From: an uncultured Succinivibrionaceae bacterium
Lineage (GTDB): Bacteria; Pseudomonadota; Gammaproteobacteria; Enterobacterales; Succinivibrionaceae
Length of the DNA stretch: 50,956 nt
Assembly: GCA_949286015.1 (NCBI GenBank)
Contig: CASEBB010000055.1
Span: 1 to 50,956, forward strand
Reading direction: 5' to 3'
In this document: positions 1-8,773 of the stretch, piece by piece
How the letters are laid out: each line of letters starts with the position of its first letter
Numbering within the stretch: the stretch's first letter is position 1
Made by a program: the position numbers and the translations under genes
Notes under the pieces: generated by a model
The model's input: only the letters and a program-made list of their open reading frames with translations
Databases searched by the model: none
Told to the model about the DNA's origin: nothing

Positions 1-1
1 C

Positions 2-3000
2 CTGCATAACAACACCTATGAGTATGTCTCGGGCTCTGCCACTGAAAGTGGCTCCATTAACGCCAATGTCGTGCTCAATGGCAAAACTAAGGATGACGCG
101 TCCTTAAATATCCGTGTGGGTAAGTGGACGGTAGGCGAGAGTGGCTCTTTCAGCTTTGCCAGCGGCGGCCATGGCACCATTAACGTTGGTATGGATGCCT
201 CGGAAGTACTGGATCCATCGCAGCCTGTAAGCGCTGAATTAGAGCTGGGCAAGGATCTGACCGTTACCACCGGTAATGCCTTTAACATCAAAGATACCGG
301 TATCGCAAGCATCGATACCTTTAAGGTGGAATCGGGCGCCTCTACTGCCATTGATGGCATGATCAGCTTCAACAGCGGTGATTTAAGCGTCTCTGGCGCC
401 GAAATTACCGGTCATGGCCAGATCAATGTCGGTGGTGTGCCTACCGATACTGCACCAGATGGCACCGCCAGTGGCCATTTAGCCATTAACAAGACTCAAC
501 TTGAGAGCTACTTAGGTACCGGTGTCGAGGGTGAAGCAGCTGAGCATGGTCACATCCTCTTTAGAACCGATAGCACCTTAGATTTAACCAGTGAGCCTGC
601 TACTAACCAGATCGAGCTGGGCGCCTACTCCTTAGCCACACAAGCTGATGCTAACACCTCTCCTACCGCCGACCTCAACTTAGTTGAGGGTAAGCACCTT
701 GATATTCGTGGCAACAATCTCAGCATCAGTGCGGCCTTAACGGAGCAAGGAGCGCCAGAGGCTAATGTTGATGTCTACGCCACTGATCTGTCCTTAGGTG
801 GCAAAAATGGCTTTACCTCCAGCAGCCAAGAGTTAGGTGTTAAGACTCTCAATACGCAAAATGTCACCTTTGTCGGTGATAAGGATGCAAGTGGTGCTGA
901 CCTCGGCACGGGCTTTACTCTGCGTGATGAGCTCAACCTTGCGGGCAGTGATAACGGCCTCTTCAAGACCGGCACCAGCACTGGCGATGTCACCGTGGGT
1001 GTTGGTGGTGAATACCATGTGCAAGATGGTGCTTATACCCACAGTGGCAAATTCAATCTGGCCGGTGGTACCGTCACTATTGACCGTGCCGAAGCGCAAG
1101 GCACCTCGCCATTACCTGTTTCCTCTCTGACCGTCTCTGGCGATGGCATCAACATCGATAACACCAAAGGTGCCAACACCATTAAGCTGGCAGGCACTGC
1201 TGGTTCGCTGAACTCTGCGGCCTTAGACTTAAGCAATGGCGGCGATCTTACTCTGACCCGTGGTGATAACCTCACCACCATCGATGTCGGCACCGAGTCG
1301 CAGTTTGTCGTCACTGGACAGCAAGCCACTGAGCTCTTAAAGGGCCCAGCTGATCCAAATACCCCTGACTCTGGTGCGGGCGTGATCTTAGCTGACAGCG
1401 CCGAGATGGTTATCAAGGGTGATAACACCCTTGATGTGGGCACCTTCCAAAGTGGTGATGCCGCACAGTCTGACAAGATCGTCTTTAACAATGGCGGTGA
1501 AGTCACCATCAATGGCACCACCACGCTTACCAACACCAATGGCCAGAGCATGGCCTTAGGCCAAGGTACGGTTAACGCCAATGGCGGTGTCGTACTCTCC
1601 GGTGATGCGGTTACCCCAGAGAACAACAACTTTGTCCTCGCTCAGGGTACCCTCAACGTCGGTAACACTGCTGCCGCTCAAGGTAACAACGCCCTGCTCT
1701 CGGGTGATGTAGGTACCAGCTTTACGGTGGGTGATGGCACCACCTCTGGCGATGCTGTCCTTAACCTCAATGGTACTGACAGCACGCAGCAGTTTGCGGT
1801 CAATGCTGACTTAGGCCTCAATGGTAACGGAGACAATCACGCTACTGTTAACCTCGATAAGGGCCAATTTACCGCCCAGAACATTAATGTTAGCGGCGCT
1901 AATAACACCATTAACGTGGGTAACGCCACCAATGCGGCGACCTTAGCCGCCCAAGATCTCAACGTGGTCGACAACTCCACCTTAACGGTGAACAGTGGTG
2001 CTGCCAGCGTCAATGACGCCACCTTAGGCAGTGGCTCTACTCTCAACCTCAATAACGAGAGTTTAGAGATCACGGGTAATGGTGACTTTAGCTCTGGTAC
2101 CTTAGCAGGCACCGCAGACTTAACGGTCAATGGCGATGCAGCGTCAGCTAGCATCCAAGCGCAAAACTTTGTTGACTACCTCTCGGGTGGCGCCAATGTG
2201 ACCTTGCAGAGTGGTGGTGATCTCAACTTAGTAAGTTCCACCCAAGTTGATCTGACGCAGTTTGCCTTTGATGACGGTGCTGTAGGCGCTAGTGGTGATA
2301 TCCACGTCATTGACGATAATGATCCACAGACAGCTAACAGCCGCATCACGGGTGAGGATCTCATCTTAGGCCACAGTCTGCACGATACGGATTTAGCCTT
2401 AGATGTGCAGGCTACCAAGCTGACCTTAGGTGAGAGCACTTACGATAGCGCTAGCGACACCAATGGCTTAGGCGTTGATAAGCTCTACGCGCAGGATGTA
2501 ACCTTTGTGGGCTACACCGACCCAGCTGACAGCACTACCAGCGACTTTGTGCTGCGTGATGAGCTCAACTTACGCGCTCCTCCAGTCACCTCTGGTGTGG
2601 AGCCAGACATCACCACGACCACTGGTACGGGCACTATTACTGGCAATGTTGTCTTAGCCGGTGGCACGGACAATGGCCTCAATGTTTTAGAGGGTAACTA
2701 CACCCAAAACAACAATGTCACCCTCGCCTCGGGCTCGCTCACTGTTGGTGGTGATACCAATGCCACTACGGATGCGTCCTTAACGGTTAATGGTGACTTT
2801 AAGCTGGATAACACCTCTGGCAACAACGTCATTAACGTCCACGCCAATGGTGCTGGCACTGAGGCTACCTTAGACTTAAGCCAAGCCACGGCCGCCACGG
2901 TTACCCCTGACACTGCGGGTACCAACTTAACCACCATTAATGTGGGCAGCACTCCAGCTACTCCTGCAACACCTCCAGTCACTGACAGCCATGTTAAGGT

Positions 3001-4786
3001 GACAGCGGAGCTGGCTAACAACCTCTTAAGCGGTGATGCCGGTGCGGTCAACTTAGGTGCCAGCGGTGAGCTCGATATTGGTAGCGGCGATGTGACATTA
3101 GCCACGGGTGACTTATTAAGTGGTGCTACGGCTGCCGCAGGCCAAGTTGCCTTTAACAATGGCGGTGTGCTCAGCGCTGATGGTCTGAACTTAAGTGGTA
3201 ACAGCGACCTCAATATTGGCGCCGGTACCATTAACGCCAATAGCTTAGACTTCAACAACACCACGCCTGATACTGATGCGACCTTTGCTGGCGGTAACTT
3301 CAACATTGCCAACGAGCTTAGCTCCACCAATACCAACATCGTCGTTGGTAATGGCAGCAATACGGCCAATGTGACCTTAGGTGCCTTTACCCCAGACCCA
3401 ACGGATCCTACCAATCCAGACACGGCAGTGGTCTCGGGCAGCTTAGGCGGCAATCCAGGCACCATTAGCTCGAACGTCGTGGTCAATGCCAATGCTTCTC
3501 TCAACGTGCAGCAGGGTAACTGGACGCTCAACAATGGCAGCGGCAACCTCACCGTTAATCAAGGTGAGCTCGTTATTGGCGCAGTTAACGACGCAGGCAA
3601 TGCCTATCAGGTTTACGATGATCAAGGCTCGGGCACTGCGGTTACCGCCGAGATCACTGGCAATGCGCTCAACTTAAGTGGCGCTGATATCACGGTGAAC
3701 AGCACCGGTACGGCCAACTTTGACTCCTTGAGCACCGATGCGACCTCGGGCAGCAATATCTTAGTTGCTGGCGGCACCATTAATGTTGAGACTGACGTCA
3801 GCCTCAACAGCGGTGACAGCATTGTCATCTCTGGCGCTACGGGCACAGTCAGCTTTGGTAGTGGCGCGGCCCACCACATTACCGCCAATGCTAATGGCAC
3901 CACCTTAGATGTGGTCAGTGGCAGCTTTGATAATGTCTTTGACCTGCAAAGCGGTGGTAACCTCAAGCTTGATTTAGGTGACCAAACCTTTAGTCTGGCA
4001 CAAATTCAAGAGCTGCGTAAGACGCTGCTCGCTGACGCTGATCCATCCGGCTCGGTCATGGATCCAGGTGAACACGGTTATATCTGGTTAGGCGGCGCCC
4101 AAGTCAACGGCTTAGGCTCTGGCGGCGCTGGCGGTATGACCGAAGTACCGTTTGATAACTACGATCCAGTCACCGGTGAATTTACCCCAGTGCCAATGGG
4201 CGGTACTGCTGGTGCAGAAGGTCAGATTCTGTCATTGAGCATGGAAAATCGCGATGCCATGGATCTGCTCGCGGATATCAAGGACATCCGTACTGACCTT
4301 ACCGACGATATCCTGCTCTATGACATCAACACCGACAGTGAAGGCGATGTCGTCACTGGTAACGTCGGCGCTTTAATGGTCAATGATGGCACTCACGCCG
4401 AGATCAATGATGCTACCTTAGCTCATGCCTACGATAATGGCCAAGGTAATAACAGTGGCAACCGCTACTTTATTGCCGATCAAGCGACCGGTGACCTCTT
4501 AGGCGCTAACATCCAATCTGGCGGTATCCTCAACTTAGAAAACGGTGGTTACATCGGTGAGGTTACCTTAGAGGATGGCAATTCTGTTGACGACCTCACT
4601 ACCCTCACCATTAATACCCGTGATCCTAACAAGACCTACGGCAGTGGTGATGACGGCATTACCCACATCGAGGGCAATGTCTCCGGTGGTGCGAACACCG
4701 CCTTTAATGTCCACGACGAGACCATCGTCAGTGGTGCTGTGACCATTGGTCAGCTCAACAATACCGCTGATCTCACTGTCAATTAA
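2..4786 (+). CDS. Giant autotransporter adhesin 1, passenger part; 5' end outside the window, stopped by a frameshift
   Basis: The reading frame is open from position 2, so the true start and signal peptide lie upstream of the window. About 1,594 codons are visible before TAA at 4784-4786. The protein is rich in Gly, Asn, Thr, Asp and Ser and made of short beta-solenoid-like repeats, typical of the passenger of a type V secretion (AIDA-like) autotransporter that is exported and displayed on the cell surface. A larger module recurs: a block reading ATDLSLGG near nt 761 and its counterpart ATKLTLGE near nt 2393 are about 1,632 bp apart. The C-terminal region, with an IQELRKTLL motif near nt 4005 and GYIWLGGA near 4078, matches corresponding segments of the second adhesin (15202-25227). 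The stop is premature: the passenger and a beta-barrel continue in another frame immediately downstream. Ligand specificity cannot be read from the sequence. Confidence 0.85.
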   Translation: MHNNTYEYVSGSATESGSINANVVLNGKTKDDASLNIRVGKWTVGESGSFSFASGGHGTINVGMDASEVLDPSQPVSAELELGKDLTVTTGNAFNIKDTGIASIDTFKVESGASTAIDGMISFNSGDLSVSGAEITGHGQINVGGVPTDTAPDGTASGHLAINKTQLESYLGTGVEGEAAEHGHILFRTDSTLDLTSEPATNQIELGAYSLATQADANTSPTADLNLVEGKHLDIRGNNLSISAALTEQGAPEANVDVYATDLSLGGKNGFTSSSQELGVKTLNTQNVTFVGDKDASGADLGTGFTLRDELNLAGSDNGLFKTGTSTGDVTVGVGGEYHVQDGAYTHSGKFNLAGGTVTIDRAEAQGTSPLPVSSLTVSGDGINIDNTKGANTIKLAGTAGSLNSAALDLSNGGDLTLTRGDNLTTIDVGTESQFVVTGQQATELLKGPADPNTPDSGAGVILADSAEMVIKGDNTLDVGTFQSGDAAQSDKIVFNNGGEVTINGTTTLTNTNGQSMALGQGTVNANGGVVLSGDAVTPENNNFVLAQGTLNVGNTAAAQGNNALLSGDVGTSFTVGDGTTSGDAVLNLNGTDSTQQFAVNADLGLNGNGDNHATVNLDKGQFTAQNINVSGANNTINVGNATNAATLAAQDLNVVDNSTLTVNSGAASVNDATLGSGSTLNLNNESLEITGNGDFSSGTLAGTADLTVNGDAASASIQAQNFVDYLSGGANVTLQSGGDLNLVSSTQVDLTQFAFDDGAVGASGDIHVIDDNDPQTANSRITGEDLILGHSLHDTDLALDVQATKLTLGESTYDSASDTNGLGVDKLYAQDVTFVGYTDPADSTTSDFVLRDELNLRAPPVTSGVEPDITTTTGTGTITGNVVLAGGTDNGLNVLEGNYTQNNNVTLASGSLTVGGDTNATTDASLTVNGDFKLDNTSGNNVINVHANGAGTEATLDLSQATAATVTPDTAGTNLTTINVGSTPATPATPPVTDSHVKVTAELANNLLSGDAGAVNLGASGELDIGSGDVTLATGDLLSGATAAAGQVAFNNGGVLSADGLNLSGNSDLNIGAGTINANSLDFNNTTPDTDATFAGGNFNIANELSSTNTNIVVGNGSNTANVTLGAFTPDPTDPTNPDTAVVSGSLGGNPGTISSNVVVNANASLNVQQGNWTLNNGSGNLTVNQGELVIGAVNDAGNAYQVYDDQGSGTAVTAEITGNALNLSGADITVNSTGTANFDSLSTDATSGSNILVAGGTINVETDVSLNSGDSIVISGATGTVSFGSGAAHHITANANGTTLDVVSGSFDNVFDLQSGGNLKLDLGDQTFSLAQIQELRKTLLADADPSGSVMDPGEHGYIWLGGAQVNGLGSGGAGGMTEVPFDNYDPVTGEFTPVPMGGTAGAEGQILSLSMENRDAMDLLADIKDIRTDLTDDILLYDINTDSEGDVVTGNVGALMVNDGTHAEINDATLAHAYDNGQGNNSGNRYFIADQATGDLLGANIQSGGILNLENGGYIGEVTLEDGNSVDDLTTLTINTRDPNKTYGSGDDGITHIEGNVSGGANTAFNVHDETIVSGAVTIGQLNNTADLTVN

Positions 4787-7700
4787 CAGCGGCACCATCT
4801 CTGGCGCCAACAATGTCACGGTCGCGGGCGGCAATATCTCCTTAGGTGAGACCTCAAGCATTACGGCCTCTGGCAGCGGTAGCTTTAGTGGTAATACCGT
4901 TGCAATGGGCGGTACCAATGCCTTTGGTGGTGATGTTACTGTGACTGGCACTGATGTCAGCTTCGCCTCTGGCAGCAGCCTCAGCACCAGCTCTGGTAAC
5001 GTCACGGTTACTGGCGACAGCCTCAACTTTGGTGATAACACCTCCATCAGCACGGCTAGCGGTAACCTCGCCTTTACGGCCAACACCGGTGATATCAGCT
5101 TAGGCACGGGCTCCGCCTCCTTTAGTGGTAACTCCATTAGCTTTACTGCTAACAGTGGCGATATCACTTTAGGTGCGGGTAGCCAGTTACAAGGCGATAG
5201 CCTCAGCCTCACTGGTCTGAATGTCGATATTGGTGGCAACCAAACCTTTACTGGTAGCGGCAACTTTACAGCTACTGACCCAAGCGGCGCGGTGAACATT
5301 GGTGCTGGCAACCAGAGCTTTGCTCAAGGTGCAACCTTTGCAGGTGCCAATATCAACCTCGCTTCCGGTGCTAACATCAGCGCTAGCTCGGGTAATGTCA
5401 GCTTTGATGGCGCATTGGTACAGGAGGCTGGCTCGAGCATTAGTGGTATCAGAGGTACCTTTAATGGTAACAGTGCCACGATTAATGGCACGGTCAACTT
5501 TACTGGTTATGCTGCCGCTCAAAGTGGTGAAACCGCCAACACCACCATTGCCTTTAATAGCAAGGACATCACCCTGAACCAAGGTGCTAACGTCACTGCG
5601 ACCCAAGGTAACATATTAGTCGGTGCCCCTACTGCAGCTGATGACAGTACCTTTACCATGGCCTCAGGTTCAACCATTAGCGGTGGTGGTAATGTCTTCC
5701 TCAACAACGCTACCAATAAGGTCGCAGGTACGATTCGCGCTGGCGAGAACCTCTACGTCAATGGTGATAACAACACTATTGAGCAGGGCGCTCTCTTAGT
5801 CGCCAAGGATGCTAACTTTAACGGCACCACCGACTTCTCGGGTAAGGGTGTCTTTGATGGCTCCTTGAAAGGATCTGGCAACATTAACATATCCACTAAT
5901 GGCGCCATTTACGCGTCAGATGTGTCTATGAAAGGTAAGCTAACCAATCAAGGTATCCTTGAAATTGGTCAGGCCTATGTTGATGGTCAGTTAGCGATCT
6001 TAAATACCGGTAAGATCGATACCTTAGAGCTGGCGGATGCCAACAGCCTCGTCACTGTGGGTATGGATAGCCTTGCAGCTAACGACAACACCGGTGATAC
6101 AAGCACGGGCGGCTCCTCTGTGGCTGCCAACAGCACCACTAACTCCAACACCAATACCACCCCGATTGCTGATAACACTAACAATGCTAACGGCTTAGGT
6201 GAGGTCACCAACCGCACCGGTCGCTTAGAGATCAATGATCTCAAGCTCAATGGCGGTACGCTCTTTGTCGATCCTGAGTACGGTCATCGCTCCTCTACGG
6301 TGGCCCTCAACGCTGACGGTGGTAAGGAAGACGTCTTAGACGGTAACCTCATCGTCGGTAAGAACTCGGCTGTAAGCTGGGGTCAGAGCATCGAGACCTT
6401 GGAGCAAGATATTGCCGTCTACCAAGATGCTAATGGCTCTTTAAGCAACGAAGGTAAGGGCTATGGTGCGATCTTAGTGCTCAACCAGCCATTAAAGATT
6501 GCAGATGGTGCTAAGGTCATCTTAGACAGCAATGCCAGCTACTCGAGCTTAGATCAAAAGGCTTTAGAGGAGCTCAATGGCATCGACTCCTTAGCGCTGA
6601 CGCCAAATGGCGACAACACCTACACCTCCGATGCCGACCTGCAATTAATGCCTAATACCGCCTTAGTGGTAAAGGGCAGCAATATCACCACAGCTGATGG
6701 TGCGGCTATTCAGTTTGCTACCTCTGGCGCGCAAGTACTCTCTAGTGGTGGCACCATTGTGGTCACCGGCGACTACGATGTGAAGCAGGCGCTGAATCTC
6801 TTCAGCGATGCTGATGCCGCTCCTAACAACGGTGTGGAGATTACAGGCCAAGACTTAGAGGTAACCACGCAAAGCGGTCTGTTTAATACCACGCTCAAAT
6901 CTGGCACTACTGTCGGCACCGTGCAGCTGGCCTTAGACAATAACGCTGTTGATAACTGGGGTGGCTCTGACGAGTCGAAGGACACCATTAAGGATTACTT
7001 TGACACCACCAACCCTAACTACAATCAGAACAACAACCAGTTCATCGAAGACGTGGCCACCAGCTCAACTGATGGCAGCGCCTTGGATCAGGCTCGCCGC
7101 TTAGGCGTCTTTGGTGGCACGGCGCAGACGGCCTTAGCCGTAAGCGATACGACCACCCGCGCGATGCAGCAACGTGCTGGCATGATGCAGAACACCGATC
7201 CAACCGCCGCAGACTCTGCAAACTTGAATACGGCTGGTACGGCGCAATTCTGGGTTAACCCAGTCTACGTCCACCAAGATAGCGATGGCTTCTCTGCCGG
7301 TAGCCAGAGCTACGGTAGCGATATGGATCTCTATGGCCTGAATGCTGGTGCGGAGTTCAAGGTATCGCCAAGCCTGCGCTTAGGTGCCATGGTCAACATT
7401 GGCTCCGGTTCGACGGAGGGTAATGGTGCTGCCTCGGGCGTGTCCAACGACTTTAACTACTATGGTGTTGGTGCCTACGTGGCTGCCGATGTCGGCCAGA
7501 GCTTCTCGGTAATGGGTGATGTCAGCTACACCAAGATCAGCAATGATGTCTCGGCGCATAACAGCTTAGACAACCTGAGCGCCTCGCCAGATAGCACCAA
7601 TATCAGTGCTGGTGTGATGGCTAAGGTCAATCTGAGTGCCGGTGGCTTGAATGTGGCGCCATACATTGGCGTGCGTTATCAGCACTTAGATCTTGATGGC

Positions 7701-8075
7701 TACGATGTGGGTAGCACCCAGTATGGCAATGTGGCGCAATACTCCTCTGACACCACTGACATCTGGTCGCTGCCTGTGGGTGTGAACATCTCCAAGGAGA
7801 TCATCACCGCCAGCGGCTGGCAGTTAAAGCCAGAGATTGATCTGCAACTTAAGGCCAACTTAGGCGATGAAGAAGTCAACGGCGACGTGAAGTGGGCTGG
7901 TACCAACCTGACGCAGAACGTCTCAAGCGAGGTTGTTGATCCATTCAGCTATGGCGTGGCTGCGGGCATCAATGCGAAGAAGGGCAACTTTAGCGTAGGT
8001 GTGGGCGTCAACTACACGGGTTCGGAGAACACCAACGAGTTTGGCGTCAATGCTAATATGCGCTATGACTTCTAA
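4785..8075 (+). CDS. Giant autotransporter adhesin 1, distal passenger and C-terminal beta-barrel translocator
   Basis: This is the in-frame continuation of the preceding fragment after a one-base shift; removing one T from AATTAAC at 4781-4787 joins the two frames. About 1,096 codons follow. The first 800 or so are more beta-helical passenger. A low-complexity Asn/Thr-rich linker lies near nt 6090-6190. The last 280 residues (about nt 7235-8072) form an autotransporter beta-domain (Autotransporter family, PF03797-like) with alternating aromatic/hydrophobic strands and the terminal Phe typical of outer-membrane proteins. This barrel closely resembles that of the protein at 15202-25227, for example SNDFNYYG versus SNDFDYYG. 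A TTG at 4746 opens this frame but has no convincing ribosome site, so I treat this as a broken gene, not an independent one. A sequencing error remains possible. Confidence 0.85.
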   Translation, partial: NSGTISGANNVTVAGGNISLGETSSITASGSGSFSGNTVAMGGTNAFGGDVTVTGTDVSFASGSSLSTSSGNVTVTGDSLNFGDNTSISTASGNLAFTANTGDISLGTGSASFSGNSISFTANSGDITLGAGSQLQGDSLSLTGLNVDIGGNQTFTGSGNFTATDPSGAVNIGAGNQSFAQGATFAGANINLASGANISASSGNVSFDGALVQEAGSSISGIRGTFNGNSATINGTVNFTGYAAAQSGETANTTIAFNSKDITLNQGANVTATQGNILVGAPTAADDSTFTMASGSTISGGGNVFLNNATNKVAGTIRAGENLYVNGDNNTIEQGALLVAKDANFNGTTDFSGKGVFDGSLKGSGNINISTNGAIYASDVSMKGKLTNQGILEIGQAYVDGQLAILNTGKIDTLELADANSLVTVGMDSLAANDNTGDTSTGGSSVAANSTTNSNTNTTPIADNTNNANGLGEVTNRTGRLEINDLKLNGGTLFVDPEYGHRSSTVALNADGGKEDVLDGNLIVGKNSAVSWGQSIETLEQDIAVYQDANGSLSNEGKGYGAILVLNQPLKIADGAKVILDSNASYSSLDQKALEELNGIDSLALTPNGDNTYTSDADLQLMPNTALVVKGSNITTADGAAIQFATSGAQVLSSGGTIVVTGDYDVKQALNLFSDADAAPNNGVEITGQDLEVTTQSGLFNTTLKSGTTVGTVQLALDNNAVDNWGGSDESKDTIKDYFDTTNPNYNQNNNQFIEDVATSSTDGSALDQARRLGVFGGTAQTALAVSDTTTRAMQQRAGMMQNTDPTAADSANLNTAGTAQFWVNPVYVHQDSDGFSAGSQSYGSDMDLYGLNAGAEFKVSPSLRLGAMVNIGSGSTEGNGAASGVSNDFNYYGVGAYVAADVGQSFSVMGDVSYTKISNDVSAHNSLDNLSASPDSTNISAGVMAKVNLSAGGLNVAPYIGVRYQHLDLDGYDVGSTQYGNVAQYSSDTTDIWSLPVGVNISKEIITASGWQLKPEIDLQLKANLGDEEVNGDVKWAGTNLTQNVSSEVVDPFSYGVAAGINAKKGNFSVGVGVNYTGSENTNEFGVNANMRYDF

Positions 8076-8087
8076 GCGCTAACTACG

Positions 8088-8166
8088 GTGCAGCCTTAAG
8101 TTAGGGCTGCACCAGACAAAGAAAGAGGCAAAAGGCAGTGGCGGTGGCTACTGCCTTTTGTGTTTT
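8088..8166 (+). terminator. Tandem hairpin terminator after adhesin 1
   Basis: Two perfect hairpins lie 13 bases after the stop. The first is GTGCAGCC (8088-8095) pairing with GGCTGCAC (8105-8112). The second is AAAAGGCAGT (8130-8139) pairing with ACTGCCTTTT (8150-8159), followed by GTGTTTT. The second has the form of an intrinsic terminator. The same two-hairpin architecture follows pta at 44063-44123. Confidence 0.8.
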
Positions 8167-8194
8167 AGAGGAGACGCTTCTGCAACCGATAGTG

Positions 8195-8549
8195 CCGATC
8201 GTGAGAAGATCTGGGTAATTTTGGTCAAGCCGATAAACACAGGGGTGAGGGGCTGGCCTTGGACTATCTCGAGGTGTCCCCAAATGCAAAATCCAAAGGA
8301 GGAAGCTGCCTACAATCTGGTGTCTTACCTTGAAAGTAGGTGTTCTCTGCGACGCTATTCTTAAGATAAGGCCTGTCAGGCGCTTTGAGATTACCTACCT
8401 CGAGGTAAAACTTGAGCGCAAAGTGAGGCACCTACCTTTGTTTTGAGGCATAAGCCCTTGTTTTAGCCGACATTACCTTTAAGTAGGTGACACACAAACG
8501 CCTTATTTACGCGCTTTGTAAAAATAAAGCGCGACCTCTTCACGAGCGG
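8195..8549. repeat. Degenerate, composite copy of the MITE-like element (relative of 26135-26286)
   Basis: The left end (8195-8212) and right end (about 8532-8549) are homologous to the ends of the 152-bp element at 26135-26286, including the left stretch continuing to GATAAACACA and the right stretch ACGCCTTATTTA. The terminal repeats here no longer pair perfectly, and no flanking duplication is visible. The middle is expanded by about 130 bp (roughly 8275-8407). That extra segment resembles the separate element at 25639-25775 and is bounded on both sides by CTCGAGGT, which occurs once in the uninterrupted copy. I read this as one mobile or structured element inserted into another. Confidence 0.6.
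8292..8407 (+). repeat. SD-box structured element, copy 1 (nested)
   Basis: The segment begins CCAAAGGAGG and ends GATTACCTACCT. It shares the blocks GATAAGGC, GTCAGGCGCTTT and AGATTACCTACCT with the copy at 25639-25775. The AGG-rich start can partly pair with the ACCT-rich end, enclosing smaller hairpins. It lies inside the degenerate MITE-like copy at 8195-8549. No open reading frame is shared between copies, so this is a non-coding repeat or structured RNA. Confidence 0.5.
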
Positions 8550-8562
8550 ATGCATTCCCCAT

Positions 8563-8665
8563 CTTCAAGATAGGCTTAGGTTCGCCTGCACCTTTCATCT
8601 CGAGATGAAATGAGGTATTGGACGTTACCCGCACTAAACCTTGAATCCGTCACTTATGAGAGTCC
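8563..8665. repeat. CTCGAG hairpin element, copy 1
   Basis: A perfect 18-base palindrome, TTTCATCTCGAGATGAAA, occupies 8593-8610. The surrounding sequence, TAGGCTTAG before it and CCGTCACTTATGAGAG after it, matches the region 33086-33168 in the same order. The two copies share no protein reading frame. The function is unknown. Together with the neighbouring elements it fills most of the gap between adhesin 1 and the restriction-modification gene. Confidence 0.5.
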
Positions 8666-8773
8666 TTATTCTTTGGCGTTGCGTAGCGCAGCAGAGCCTC
8701 CCTGTCCTGTAAAATTGAGCCATAGCTTACTGCGCCCTTAGCACTCTTCCACTTGCTTGCAGGATTTCTTGCC

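Noticed and set aside
833..3966. Long open frames on the minus strand and in other frames inside the adhesin genes
   Set aside because: They mirror the repetitive Gly/Thr/Asn codons of the sense frame, have no family signature and overlap a clear coding frame throughout.
8101..8289. Minus-strand frame resembling one at 25963-26196 (both read PDLLT)
   Set aside because: The similarity comes from both frames crossing copies of the MITE-like element; the rest of the frames differ and lack start signals.
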